Shown here: positions 50,157 through 58,783 of the stretch, piece after piece
Layout of the letters: each line of letters begins with the position of its first letter
Position numbering within the stretch: the first letter of the stretch is position 1
Origin: Streptomyces sp. NBC_01723
GTDB lineage: Bacteria; Actinomycetota; Actinomycetes; Streptomycetales; Streptomycetaceae
Length of the DNA stretch: 64,000 nucleotides
Reading direction: 5' to 3'
Assembly: GCF_036246005.1 (NCBI RefSeq)
Contig: NZ_CP109171.1
Coordinates: forward strand, 6,250,001 to 6,314,000
Position numbers and translations under genes: made by a program
The notes under the pieces: model-generated
The model's input: the letters and a program-made list of their open reading frames with translations, nothing else
Database searches by the model: none
What the model was told of the DNA's origin: nothing

Positions 50157-51535
50157 CCACCGACACCGAACTGTGGGCGCCCGACGAGGCCGTGGCCGAC
50201 ACCGGTCCGCGCCCGCCGGAGCGCCCCCGGGACGTCGAAGCCGAACGCGTCCTCGTCGCAACCGCCATGCAGCAGCCGAACGTCGTCGACGAGCTCGGCG
50301 CCGAGGGCTTCGACCCCGCCGACATCACCACCGACGCCTACCGGTGGACGTGGTGGGCCGTCGAAGAACTCCAGGGCCAGTTCCGTGACGGGGAGCTCAA
50401 GCACCTCGCCGTGCACCGGCTCCTCGAGACGTGGCACGCCGAAGGCCGCATGCCCTCCCGCGTGCCGTCCGTTGCCGAGTTCCTCGACCTGTACCAGCAG
50501 GCCCACCCCGGTGCCGCCGCCTGGTACGCGAGGCGCATCGAGAAGAAGGCGATCGCCGCCAGGCTCGTCACCCTCGGCTACGACGCCATGCTGAAGGGCG
50601 CCTCGCCGGCGTTCGACGAGGACGCCGACGTCGCCGCCGTCCAGGCCGACCTCGACGGCGTCGTCCGGACCGCCGACGACGCCGACATGGCCCCCATCGG
50701 CGACCTGCTCCTCGACAGCCTCGAGCGGGCCACGACCCCGCCCACCAACGAACAGCGCATCCCCACCGGCTTCATGGACCTGGACGCGCTGCTGTCCGGC
50801 GGCTGGGCGCCCGGCCAGCTCGTCGTCGTCGGCGCCCGGCCCGCCATGGGCAAGTCCACGATCGCCGCCGACTTCGCCCGCGGCGCCGCCATCAAAAACA
50901 AGATCCCGTCCTTGTTCGAGTCGCTGGAGATGGGCAAGGACGAACTCTCGGACCGGATTCTGTGCGCCGAAGCCCGCATCCCGCTGCACCACCTGAAGCA
51001 GGGCATCGTTTCCGACGAGGACATGGCGCGCGCCGCACGGCACGCCCCGGCGATCGCCGCCGCCCCACTGTGGATCAACGATGCGGCGACGCTGTCGCTG
51101 CCGATGCTCCGCGGCCGGATCCGCAACCTCGTCCGCACCCAAGGCCTCCGCCTCGCGATCGTCGACTACCTGCAGCTGATGCAGGCCCCCCGGGCCGAGT
51201 CCCGGCAGCAGGCCGTCGCCGAGATCTCCCGCAACCTCAAGCTGATCGCGAAGGACTTCGGGATCACCGTCATCGTCCTGTGCCAGCTCAACCGCGGGCC
51301 CGAGCAGCGGCAGGAGAAGCGCCCGCTCGTCTCCGACCTGCGCGAGTCCGGGGCGATCGAACAGGACGCCGACATCGTCATCCTCCTCCACCGCGAAGAC
51401 GCCTACGAGAAGGAATCCCCGCGGGCAGGTGAAGCCGACCTGATCGTCGGCAAGCACCGCGGCGGACCGACAGCTGTGATCACCGTCGCCGCGCAACTCC
51501 ACTTCGCTCGCATGATCGACATGGCAGGTACGTGA
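50153..51535 (+). CDS. DnaB-like replicative helicase
   Basis: A 460-aa helicase. An N-terminal helical domain (about 30-150) contains RDVEAERVLVATAMQQPNVV. The RecA-like core has Walker A GARPAMGKSTIAADFA, LFESLEMGKDEL, Walker B LAIVDYLQLMQAP and a late QDADIVILLHREDAY. Length and motifs are normal for DnaB. GTG overlaps the previous stop. Confidence 0.95.
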   Translation: MTTDTELWAPDEAVADTGPRPPERPRDVEAERVLVATAMQQPNVVDELGAEGFDPADITTDAYRWTWWAVEELQGQFRDGELKHLAVHRLLETWHAEGRMPSRVPSVAEFLDLYQQAHPGAAAWYARRIEKKAIAARLVTLGYDAMLKGASPAFDEDADVAAVQADLDGVVRTADDADMAPIGDLLLDSLERATTPPTNEQRIPTGFMDLDALLSGGWAPGQLVVVGARPAMGKSTIAADFARGAAIKNKIPSLFESLEMGKDELSDRILCAEARIPLHHLKQGIVSDEDMARAARHAPAIAAAPLWINDAATLSLPMLRGRIRNLVRTQGLRLAIVDYLQLMQAPRAESRQQAVAEISRNLKLIAKDFGITVIVLCQLNRGPEQRQEKRPLVSDLRESGAIEQDADIVILLHREDAYEKESPRAGEADLIVGKHRGGPTAVITVAAQLHFARMIDMAGT

Positions 51536-51816
51536 TGACGACCCAGCCCACCCCCGAAGACATCGCCGCGATGCGCGCCGACGGCAGCCTCCGCGACTAC
51601 CTCAAATACCTCACCAGCCAAGCCGAGAAGCCCACCGCCAAGCCCAAGCCCGCCCTCACCGCGGTCCCGGCGGCCGGCTACCGCATCGCCCACACCGGCG
51701 GCTGGCCCCTCGGCACCGCCGCCACAGGCCCGACCCCGCCGCCGGACGCCTGCACCTGCGCCCGCTGCAGCCACAACCCCACCAGCACCACCACTCACCG
51801 AGAGGACGCCGCCTGA
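51535..51816 (+). CDS. Small hypothetical phage protein
   Basis: A 93-aa protein. The N-terminal helix (PEDIAAMRADGSLRDYLKYL) is followed by Pro-rich sequence and CTCARC. TGATG overlap with the helicase gene and an overlap with the methyltransferase start. Function unknown. Confidence 0.7.
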   Translation: MTTQPTPEDIAAMRADGSLRDYLKYLTSQAEKPTAKPKPALTAVPAAGYRIAHTGGWPLGTAATGPTPPPDACTCARCSHNPTSTTTHREDAA

Positions 51817-53549
51817 TGTCGACCACGTCGAAGAAGCAGAAGGTCCGCACGGCCACGCACCGGCCGGCCACTCGCCGTCGCCGCTTCCGCCACGACGACC
51901 TGATCGCGGTCGACCTGTTCTCCGGCTTCGGTGGTCTGACCCGCGGGATCGAGATGGCCGGGTTCACGACGATCATGGCGGCGAACCACAACAGCTACAA
52001 GGTCGAGGTGCACGAGGCCAACCACCCGGACGCAGAGCACTGGATCGCCGACCTGGTCGACCCCGACGCCGCGGACTACCACTCCGCCCGGGACCTTCCT
52101 GCCGCCGATCTCCTCGTCGCCGGAGTGTCGTGCGTCAATCACTCGTTCGCCAACACGCAGCGGGCCTACGCGCACGGTTTGACGCTGTTCGGGATGAACG
52201 ACCCCGACTACGAGGACAGGGTCACCAAGTCCGAGCGGGACCGGGCCACCGCGAACTGCGTGCTGCACTACGCGCAGAGGCACCGGCCGCGGATGATCCT
52301 CGTGGAGTGCACGACCGAGCTGCAGTCCTGGGGGCCGCTGCGGCCCGGCAGCAAGAAGATCGGCGACGGATCGACGTACCGGTGGTGGCTGAAGCAGTTC
52401 GACCTGCTCGACTACCACCCCCCGCAGGTTCTGTTCCTGAACTCGCAGTTCTTCGGGGTGCCGCAGTCCCGGAACCGCGGCTACTGGGTGTTCGTCCACA
52501 AGTCGCTGCCGATGCCGGACCTGGAGCACCGCCCGGTGTCGCGCTGCCACCACTGCGACAAGGACGTCGAAGCGGTGTGGACGTGGCGGACCCGGATCCC
52601 GCCGACGGGGAAGGTCGCCTACGGCGAGCAGTACGACTACCGGTGTCCGTCGTGCCGTCGGGAGGTCGTTCCGCCGATGACGCCGTCGCTCGCCGCCCTG
52701 GACCTCGGCGACCTCGGAACCCGCATCGGTGACCGTCCGGTCAAGACGTTCCCCGACGGCCACCGCGGGCCGTTCGCGGCGTCGACGACTGCCCGAATCG
52801 AGCGGTGCCGGCAGAAGTTCGCCGACTTCCCGGCGATCCTCATGCCGGCGAAGGGTGTGCACGGTTCGGAGCGGCTGCTGCTTCAGCCGCTGGCGACGCA
52901 GACCAGCCAGCAGGAGGCCGCGATCCTGTCGACCGGGCGGGCCCCGCAGGGTCTGTGGGACGAGGCGGCGATAGCGCTCGCCGTCGACAACTACCAGGGA
53001 GCTGCACGCGGAGCTGGCGAGCCGCTGCCCACCCAGGTTGGTTCCGAGACGCTCGCCGTGGTCTCGTCCGGCGTCATCCCGTACCGGAAGCACACCGTGC
53101 CCGCCGTGCACGCGGAGCCGATGTCGACGTTCACCTCCGACCAGATCCCGGGGCTGCTGACCGCGGCCGGCTGGTTCAAGCAGAACGGCTCCACTGGTAC
53201 CGAAACCGCTGCCCACCCGGTGACCGACCCGCTGGGCACGATCACCGCCCGGGATACGACGGCGCTGGTCACGGCCGACTGGGGGCCTGCACTGTCGGAG
53301 CTGCCGTTCGAGGAGTGCTTCTACCGCATGATGGCGGCCCACGAGATCGGCCGTGGTTGCGGCTTCGACGTCAACTTCGGTGCCTACCGCGGCACGTTCA
53401 AGGTCTGGGGTACCGCCCGCAACCAGGTCGACGGCTTTGGGAACGCCGTTAGCCCGCAGGTGGGTGCCTGGATCGGTGCGCGTCTGCGGGCCGTGATCCA
53501 CAGTCCGCAGGACTCGGGCACGACCGCGGACCTCGCCGAGGCTGCCTGA
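51816..53549 (+). CDS. C5-cytosine DNA methyltransferase-like enzyme with an atypical catalytic motif
   Basis: A 577-aa protein. Motif I (AVDLFSGFGGLTRGIEMAG), motif VIII (QSRNRGYW) and a late motif X-like segment (VDGFGNAVSPQVGAWI) identify a Dcm-type enzyme. The catalytic motif IV is AGVSCVNHSF where GPPCQ-F is usual: the Cys is retained, the Pro is Ser. Motif VI reads VECTTEL where ENV is usual. A Cys-rich insert (CHHCDKDVE, CPSCRRE) suggests a zinc-binding target-recognition region. It may methylate phage DNA or perform a different C5 chemistry. Confidence 0.85.
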   Translation: MSTTSKKQKVRTATHRPATRRRRFRHDDLIAVDLFSGFGGLTRGIEMAGFTTIMAANHNSYKVEVHEANHPDAEHWIADLVDPDAADYHSARDLPAADLLVAGVSCVNHSFANTQRAYAHGLTLFGMNDPDYEDRVTKSERDRATANCVLHYAQRHRPRMILVECTTELQSWGPLRPGSKKIGDGSTYRWWLKQFDLLDYHPPQVLFLNSQFFGVPQSRNRGYWVFVHKSLPMPDLEHRPVSRCHHCDKDVEAVWTWRTRIPPTGKVAYGEQYDYRCPSCRREVVPPMTPSLAALDLGDLGTRIGDRPVKTFPDGHRGPFAASTTARIERCRQKFADFPAILMPAKGVHGSERLLLQPLATQTSQQEAAILSTGRAPQGLWDEAAIALAVDNYQGAARGAGEPLPTQVGSETLAVVSSGVIPYRKHTVPAVHAEPMSTFTSDQIPGLLTAAGWFKQNGSTGTETAAHPVTDPLGTITARDTTALVTADWGPALSELPFEECFYRMMAAHEIGRGCGFDVNFGAYRGTFKVWGTARNQVDGFGNAVSPQVGAWIGARLRAVIHSPQDSGTTADLAEAA

Positions 53550-53785
53550 TGTCGCCCCGCCTGTGTGAGGGCGGGTGTGGCCGGTGGTTGACGACGCCGG
53601 CATCGGTGGCGCTCGGCTACGGCCGGGTGTGCGCCGAACGCCACGGCATTCCGACCGGCGCCCGCCGCCGACCCGCCCCCGCCCGGCCGCGGCCCATCCG
53701 GGCCACCGAACCGCCGGCCGAACCCATACCGGGCCAGGTCGAGATCGACCTGACCCCCATGCAACCCAGCCTCTGGTCCCTGTGA
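53549..53785 (+). CDS. Small DUF6011-like zinc protein
   Basis: A 78-aa protein with CEGGCGRWL and YGRVCAERHG, the Cys pairs of DUF6011-like phage proteins. The ATG overlaps the methyltransferase stop (TGATG). Confidence 0.7.
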   Translation: MSPRLCEGGCGRWLTTPASVALGYGRVCAERHGIPTGARRRPAPARPRPIRATEPPAEPIPGQVEIDLTPMQPSLWSL

Positions 53786-53811
53786 CCGAGGCCCAACCCG
53801 AAGGAGAACCG

Positions 53812-54309
53812 ATGACCGAGCTCCACGACCACGAGCCCAAGCAGTTCTACTGGGACGCCGAGACCAACCACTGCCCGCACAAGCCGATCCCCGAGCGGAA
53901 CACCGACGCCTGGGACCAGTGGATGACTCTGGGCCACCAGCCCTACGACAACGGCTCGGACCACGGCACCCTCTGCCTGTCCGCGCCCGCCGGCACCGCC
54001 TGCCCGGCTTGCTCCGCCGAGCACGGCGACATGGTGCCCTGGGAGCGCTGCGAGGGTCGCGACCACATCCGCCCGGCGAACGGCATCGCCCCCAACCCCG
54101 AGGTCGAGCACCAGGCGATCCCGGTCTGGGTCGGCAGCCTCGAATGCCTGGAACGGGAGTGCGAGGACTTCTTCACCGACGACGGCGACGAGAAGTTCGA
54201 CGTCGAGACGTGCTCGCACGTCCGCGAGGAGACCGCGTGCTCCTGCCAGGCCCTCGGCTCGGGCGAGTACTCGCTGGGGGCGTGCCCGGCGCTGGCCCCC
54301 AGCCCGTGA
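53812..54309 (+). CDS. Cys/His-rich hypothetical phage protein
   Basis: A 165-aa acidic protein with many Cys and Trp (CPACSAEHGD; CSHVREETACSCQAL). Possibly metal-binding. GAAGGAGAACCG precedes the ATG. Function unknown. Confidence 0.75.
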   Translation: MTELHDHEPKQFYWDAETNHCPHKPIPERNTDAWDQWMTLGHQPYDNGSDHGTLCLSAPAGTACPACSAEHGDMVPWERCEGRDHIRPANGIAPNPEVEHQAIPVWVGSLECLERECEDFFTDDGDEKFDVETCSHVREETACSCQALGSGEYSLGACPALAPSP

Positions 54310-54318
54310 ACGCGGCAG

Positions 54319-54345
54319 TCCCGGCGTGCTCGTAACACGCCGGGA
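54319..54345 (+). terminator. Intergenic hairpin
   Basis: TCCCGGCGTG / CACGCCGGGA, a perfect 10-bp stem, 10 bp after the stop codon. Confidence 0.6.
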
Positions 54346-54431
54346 CCTGCCCCGACCCTACCGCCGGGCCAGAGGGACCGGTGGTCCCGAAACCCCCGCC
54401 GCACACGCGGCCCAACCCCAGGAGAAACCCG

Positions 54432-55220
54432 ATGAGCACACGCCACGTGGTGATGTGGTCCGGCGGGATCACGTCGTGGGCGACCGCCCGCCATGTCATC
54501 GCCGAACACGGCACGGCCAGCGTCACGCTGCTGTTCGCCGACACCCTCGCCGAGGACGAAGGGCTGCACGCCTTCAACGCTGCGGCCAGCGCGCAGCTCG
54601 GCGTGCCGATCACCCGCGTCGCCGACGGCCGCGACCCCTGGCAGGTCTTCGAGGACAAGCGCTGGCTCGGCAACACCCGCGTCGCCCAGTGCTCGATGGA
54701 GCTGAAGCTGAAGCCCTGCCGCGACTGGCTGAACGCCAACGCCGGGAACTTCGCCGACACCACGCTGTACGTCGGCATCGACTGGACCGAGACCGAACGC
54801 CTGCCCGCCATCGTCAAGGGCTGGGCCCCGTGGGCCGTGGACGCCCCGCTGACTCGGCCGCCGTACCGCGACAAGCGGCAGCTCCTCGACGACGCCCGTG
54901 CCGCTGGCCTGCCGGTGCCTCGCCTGTACGGGCTGGGCTTCGCGCACAACAACTGCGGCGGAGCCTGCGTGAAGGGCGGCCAGGCGCAGTGGGCGCGGCT
55001 GCTGAAGGTCTTCCCCGAGCGGTACGCCCGCGCCGAGGCCGCCGAGATCAAGATGCGGACGCTGCTCGGCAAGGACGTGTCGATACTCCGCGACCGCACC
55101 GGCGGCGACACGAAGCCGCTGACGCTGACCGTGCTCCGCTCTCGCATCGAGGAGCAGCCCGACCAGCTCGACCTGTTCGACGAAGGTGGCTGCGGCTGCT
55201 TCACCGACCTTGCCGCCTGA
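54432..55220 (+). CDS. PP-loop ATPase, PAPS-reductase/adenine nucleotide alpha-hydrolase family
   Basis: A 262-aa protein. The PP-loop SGGITSWATA (SGGxxS) and LLFADTLAEDEGLHAF define the family, which includes PAPS reductase, tRNA thiolases and DndC. CSMELKLKPC and the late HNNCGGACVKGG and CGCF give candidate Fe-S or redox cysteines. In phages such proteins are suspected in DNA or tRNA base modification. It lies between two DNA methyltransferase genes. Confidence 0.88.
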   Translation: MSTRHVVMWSGGITSWATARHVIAEHGTASVTLLFADTLAEDEGLHAFNAAASAQLGVPITRVADGRDPWQVFEDKRWLGNTRVAQCSMELKLKPCRDWLNANAGNFADTTLYVGIDWTETERLPAIVKGWAPWAVDAPLTRPPYRDKRQLLDDARAAGLPVPRLYGLGFAHNNCGGACVKGGQAQWARLLKVFPERYARAEAAEIKMRTLLGKDVSILRDRTGGDTKPLTLTVLRSRIEEQPDQLDLFDEGGCGCFTDLAA

Positions 55221-55229
55221 ATGCCAGTG

Positions 55230-55260
55230 GCCCGGGGCGCGCCGTTACCGCGCCCCGGGC
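55230..55260 (+). terminator. Intergenic hairpin
   Basis: GCCCGGGGCGCG / CGCGCCCCGGGC, a perfect 12-bp stem with a 7-nt loop, 10 bp after the stop. Confidence 0.65.
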
Positions 55261-55298
55261 CTGGCCCTGATCATCCCACCCCGACCCTTGGAGACCCG

Positions 55299-56285
55299 AT
55301 GACCGACCAGACCACCGAGCCGCACTTCGGCAGCCCGGACTGCACCTGCATCCCGTACACCCGGAAGTACGGGACCCCCCGCTACTGCGGCCCGAACGAG
55401 ACCGTGGACGACATCAGTGGCTGGGAGCGCGGCACCGACTGCCCGCACCACGCCCCGGCTGCCCCGCTGCCGCCCGCCGACCAGACCGCGCTCCGGGACC
55501 GCATCACCACCGCGATCAGCAAGTGGCATCGCGACCCCGAGCAGCCGCTGTACGAGCAGGGAGCCGACGCGGTGCTGGCCGAGCTGGCGTCCCTCGCGGT
55601 CAACGCTGGCCGGGCACTCCAAGACGAGAAGCGGCACTACGAGATCGCGTGCAGGGAGAACACCCGGCTGCGCGCCGAGCTGGAGAGCGAGCGTGACGCC
55701 TCCCGCCGACTGCTTGCCCAGCGCCAGGAGATGGCTGAGGAGCGGTACGCCTGGCAGCAGCGGGGCGACCGCGCCGAGGCCGAGGTGAAGCGGCTCCGCG
55801 CCGACCGGGCCGCCGTCCTCGAAAGCGAGGCCGCGCTGATCCTGAAGCACTGCCCCGATCACGGGCCGCAGGACCAGGACGGCGTGTGGATGGACTGCCA
55901 CTGCGCCGTGGTCGACGACATGCGGAAGCGCGCCGCCGAGCTGCGTCGTGTGGCCGACGAGACGGCAGCCACCGAGACGCACGCGTGCAAGCTCTGCAGC
56001 CTTGCCGCAGACGCCACCGAATACCGCATCCCCGTACCCGAGGACGGCGGTACAACCCTCCTCCTCCGGCGCCAGAACCTCGCCCACGGAACCGGATGGG
56101 CGGCGACCGCCCCCGGCTACGGCGGCGGCCGAGCCTGGACCACAGAGGGATGGCAGGACTCCATCAGCGCCCTCAGCGTCGACCGCCTCTTCTGCTGGCC
56201 CGACGCCCCTACCGCAGCCGACGAAGCACGCCGCGCCCTAGCCGCCGATGGCCCCGCGCGCGGCGAGCAGGAGGATGGACAGTGA
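55299..56285 (+). CDS. Coiled-coil hypothetical phage protein
   Basis: A 328-aa protein. The N-terminus has Cys pairs (CTCIPYTRKYGTPRYC). The middle (about 125-230) is a long coiled coil (RENTRLRAELESERDASRRL; RAEAEVKRLRADRAAVLESE). The C-terminal part is acidic. TTGGAG precedes the ATG, and the next GTG overlaps the stop. Function unknown. Confidence 0.8.
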   Translation: MTDQTTEPHFGSPDCTCIPYTRKYGTPRYCGPNETVDDISGWERGTDCPHHAPAAPLPPADQTALRDRITTAISKWHRDPEQPLYEQGADAVLAELASLAVNAGRALQDEKRHYEIACRENTRLRAELESERDASRRLLAQRQEMAEERYAWQQRGDRAEAEVKRLRADRAAVLESEAALILKHCPDHGPQDQDGVWMDCHCAVVDDMRKRAAELRRVADETAATETHACKLCSLAADATEYRIPVPEDGGTTLLLRRQNLAHGTGWAATAPGYGGGRAWTTEGWQDSISALSVDRLFCWPDAPTAADEARRALAADGPARGEQEDGQ

Positions 56286-57127
56286 CCAAGCCGTACTGGG
56301 AAGACACGGACGCCGGACTGGCTCTCTACCACGGCGACATGCGCGAGCTCCTGCCCCAGCTGGAACTGCAGGCGGATCTGATCCTTGCTGACCCGCCCTA
56401 CGCCGAGACCAGCCTCAAGTGGGACCGGTGGCCCGACGGCTGGCTCACCACCGCAGCGAAGCACGCACGGAGCATGTGGTGCTTCGGCAGCCAGCGCATG
56501 TTCTTCGACCGCCTCCACGAATTCCGCGCCGAGGACTGGCACCTCAGCCAGGACGTCGTCGGCAAGGATCCCGACGGACAGCCCGTCTTCGGCGACGTCC
56601 ACTTCATCTGGGAGAAGACCGTCGGATCTTCCGCTGTCGCCGACCGCTTCCGCCGGGTCCACGAACACGCCCTCCACTGGTACCGCGGCCCCTGGCGCGA
56701 CGTCCATCACGAGGCGCAGCGGGAACGCCGGCACGGCCGTAACCAGTCCACCCGGCGCTCCGGCTACAAGGGTCCGCATCTGGGCACCTACAACGCGCGG
56801 TCGTGGGCGGATGACGGCACGCGTCTGTTGACCTCGATGATCCAGACGTCTGGCATGCGGGGCAAGGCGATCCATCCCACGCAGAAGCCCTTGAAGATCG
56901 CTGAGCCGCTCATTCGCTACGGTTGCCCGCCCGGTGGCCTTGTCCTTGACGTCTTCTCCGGATCCGGCGTCGGTCTAGAAGCAGCACGGCAGTCCGGGCG
57001 CCGGTGCATTGCTATCGAGGCGCGTGAGGAGTACTGCGAGCGCATTGCTCGGCGCCTGTCTGAGATGCCTCTATTCATCGCCGAGCCTGTGCCCGCCGCC
57101 GGGGCGCGGCAGGACGAGGAGGTGTGA
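56282..57127 (+). CDS. N4/N6 DNA methyltransferase (DPPY type)
   Basis: A 281-aa SAM-dependent methyltransferase of the beta arrangement. Catalytic LILADPPYAETSLKWDRW comes first, and the SAM-binding HPTQKPLKIAEPLIR and GLVLDVFSGSGVGLEAA come late. It modifies adenine N6 or cytosine N4 in an unknown sequence. No cognate restriction gene is near, so it is an orphan, consistent with phage anti-restriction. The C-terminus carries a 27-bp repeat shared with the next gene. Confidence 0.93.
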   Translation: MTKPYWEDTDAGLALYHGDMRELLPQLELQADLILADPPYAETSLKWDRWPDGWLTTAAKHARSMWCFGSQRMFFDRLHEFRAEDWHLSQDVVGKDPDGQPVFGDVHFIWEKTVGSSAVADRFRRVHEHALHWYRGPWRDVHHEAQRERRHGRNQSTRRSGYKGPHLGTYNARSWADDGTRLLTSMIQTSGMRGKAIHPTQKPLKIAEPLIRYGCPPGGLVLDVFSGSGVGLEAARQSGRRCIAIEAREEYCERIARRLSEMPLFIAEPVPAAGARQDEEV

Positions 57128-57337
57128 CCATGGCCCAGCACGTCACCAAGGTGGCACCCGCCCTGCGCGGGCTGGATCACCTCCTCGTCAGCAAGCGACA
57201 CCTGCGGGCCGCCCGACGGTGGCCGTGGGCCTGGTGGTGCACCTGCCGCGACGGGCACGGCGCCGCGAAGACGGAGACCGAAGCCGAGCAGCAGGCCGCC
57301 GCGCACCGGGCCGCCGCCGGGGCGCGGCAGGACGAGG
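57093..57337 (+). repeat. Exact 27-bp direct repeat ending two adjacent genes
   Basis: Bases 57093-57119 and 57311-57337 are identical (starting CCGCCGCCGGGGCGCGGCAG). They encode AAGARQDE near the C-terminus of both the methyltransferase and the following small protein. A duplication or recombination scar is likely. Confidence 0.8.
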
Positions 57338-57348
57338 CGCAGCGGTGA
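57124..57348 (+). CDS. Small basic hypothetical phage protein
   Basis: A 74-aa protein rich in His, Arg and Trp (RHLRAARRWPWAWWCTCRDG). GTG 57124 overlaps the methyltransferase stop; ATG 57130 is an alternative. Function unknown. Confidence 0.65.
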   Translation: MTMAQHVTKVAPALRGLDHLLVSKRHLRAARRWPWAWWCTCRDGHGAAKTETEAEQQAAAHRAAAGARQDEAQR

Positions 57349-57527
57349 GCCTCGCCGGCCGCCGTGCCGCTGCCCTCGCCGTCCTGTCCCGCCGCCAGCC
57401 TCCCGCCGGGCAATTCCCGGGGGAGACCCGCCCGTCGGGGGACCTGCCGACGGATTGGCGGGAGGCGCTCGCCTACCTCGACGCCCGGGACCGAACGGAG
57501 GCCGGGGAGGAGCCTCCGCCCGCGTGA
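57345..57527 (+). CDS. Small hypothetical phage protein
   Basis: A 60-aa protein (AGRRAAALAVLSRRQPPAGQ; DWREALAYLDARDRTE). The GTG start overlaps the previous stop. Function unknown. Confidence 0.6.
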   Translation: MSLAGRRAAALAVLSRRQPPAGQFPGETRPSGDLPTDWREALAYLDARDRTEAGEEPPPA

Positions 57528-57534
57528 CCGCCGC

Positions 57535-57567
57535 GCGGGGCGCTGTGTGCCCGTCTCAGCGCCCCGC
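57535..57567 (+). terminator. Intergenic hairpin
   Basis: GCGGGGCGCT / AGCGCCCCGC, a perfect 10-bp stem with a 13-nt loop, 7 bp after the stop. Confidence 0.6.
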
Positions 57568-57652
57568 ACCTGCCCGACGCCCCCTCGCGGCGCCGAAACC
57601 CTCCCCAGAGCCTCACAGAGGCGCACAGAGCTTTCGATCACCAGGAGACGAC

Positions 57653-57988
57653 ATGACCCCCGCCGACGAACTCCGCACCGCCGCCGAGAAGCTGAGGCAG
57701 GACGCCGCTGCCGCGCACCGGGCATCGCCCTCCCCGTGGAACGTCACCGACGAGAACGTCGTCCGCTGCGCCGACGGCATGATCGTCGCCGACCGGTCCG
57801 GCACCGGCCACCCCGCCGAACGCGCCGACCTCCCGTACATCGCCGCCATGCACCCCGGAGTTGGCGCCGCCCTCGCCGCGTGGCTGGAGAGCTGGACCGG
57901 CATCGAGATGTACGAGGCCCACGCCCTTCCCGAGGACGCCCGCCACGCCCTCGCGGTCGCCCGAGCGATCAACGGCACCGCGCCGTGA
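57653..57988 (+). CDS. Hypothetical phage protein
   Basis: A 111-aa protein. DELRTAAEKLRQDAAAAHRA forms an N-terminal helix, and LPYIAAMHPGVGAALAAWLE suits a conserved phage family seen in actinophages, though I cannot name it. CAGGAGACGAC precedes the ATG. Confidence 0.75.
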   Translation: MTPADELRTAAEKLRQDAAAAHRASPSPWNVTDENVVRCADGMIVADRSGTGHPAERADLPYIAAMHPGVGAALAAWLESWTGIEMYEAHALPEDARHALAVARAINGTAP

Positions 57989-58164
57989 CCGCGGACCCGC
58001 TCCCGTTCTGCGACCCCCTGTGGACCGACGACTGGGAGCCCGGCGACCGCCCGCCCAGCGCCTTCGACCTTCGGCAAGCCGAGATACGGGACCTCAAACG
58101 CCAACGCGCCGGAACCAAAGCGCTCTGGACCGCCGACACCGTTCCCACCAGCCACTACCTCTGA
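57985..58164 (+). CDS. Small hypothetical phage protein
   Basis: A 59-aa protein (LPFCDPLWTDDWEPGDRPPS) with a basic middle. The GTG start overlaps the previous stop. Function unknown. Confidence 0.65.
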   Translation: MTADPLPFCDPLWTDDWEPGDRPPSAFDLRQAEIRDLKRQRAGTKALWTADTVPTSHYL

Positions 58165-58165
58165 C

Positions 58166-58195
58166 CCGCCGCCGCCCCACACCTGAGGCGGCGGC
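58166..58195 (+). terminator. Intergenic hairpin
   Basis: GCCGCCGCC / GGCGGCGGC arms, 4 bp after the stop codon, with a loop of about 10 nt. Confidence 0.55.
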
Positions 58196-58214
58196 CCGAG
58201 AAAGGCCCAGCATC

Positions 58215-58586
58215 ATGACCGAACAGCCCTGCCCGTTCTGCGAGATCAACGCCGGACGCTCCCCGGCCACGTTCATTCACGAGTGGGCCGACGCCTTCGC
58301 GATCACCCCGCTCAAGCCTGTCGTCGACGGCCACACCTTGATCATCCCCAAGAGTCACGTCACCGACTTCGCGGACGACCCCGACGTAACCGGGGTGACC
58401 GCCCGGCGGGCGGCACAGCTCTGCCGGGAGCTAGACCTGGTGCACGCCAACCTCATCACCAGCCGAGGCGTGCACGCCACGCAGTCCGTGACGCATCTTC
58501 ACCTGCACCTCGTGCCCCGCGCCGAGAACGACGGCCTGGCTCTGCCCTGGTACAGCGGGCGCGGCGGGAAGCGGGTGCACTCGTGA
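58215..58586 (+). CDS. HIT-family nucleotide hydrolase/transferase
   Basis: A 123-aa histidine-triad protein. The N-terminal zinc-type CPFCEI and the catalytic HLHLHLVP triad (H-x-H-x-H) are intact. HIT enzymes hydrolyse AMP-lysine, dinucleoside polyphosphates or adenylated products. In a phage this could reverse adenylylation or process nucleotides; the role is inference. GTG overlap downstream. Confidence 0.92.
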   Translation: MTEQPCPFCEINAGRSPATFIHEWADAFAITPLKPVVDGHTLIIPKSHVTDFADDPDVTGVTARRAAQLCRELDLVHANLITSRGVHATQSVTHLHLHLVPRAENDGLALPWYSGRGGKRVHS

Positions 58587-58783
58587 CCGGCCGCCCGCTG
58601 CCGCATGTGCAGCCGTCGGCGCGGGTGTGGCAGATCCTCCGCCGCTGCTACCCCGGACAGTCCCCGGCCGCCGTCCTCGAACGCGCGCTGATCATGCTCG
58701 CCACCGCCGACGGCAACCTCACACCCAGCGGGCAGCTGAAGGCCGGCATCGGCGGGCGGCCCGCAGGACGGAGGCAGCCGTGA
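58583..58783 (+). CDS. Small RHH-like hypothetical protein
   Basis: A 66-aa basic protein (SARVWQILRRCYPGQSPAAV, LERALIMLATADG) that could form a ribbon-helix-helix or small HTH. Coupled by GTGA to both neighbours. Confidence 0.6.
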   Translation: MTGRPLPHVQPSARVWQILRRCYPGQSPAAVLERALIMLATADGNLTPSGQLKAGIGGRPAGRRQP

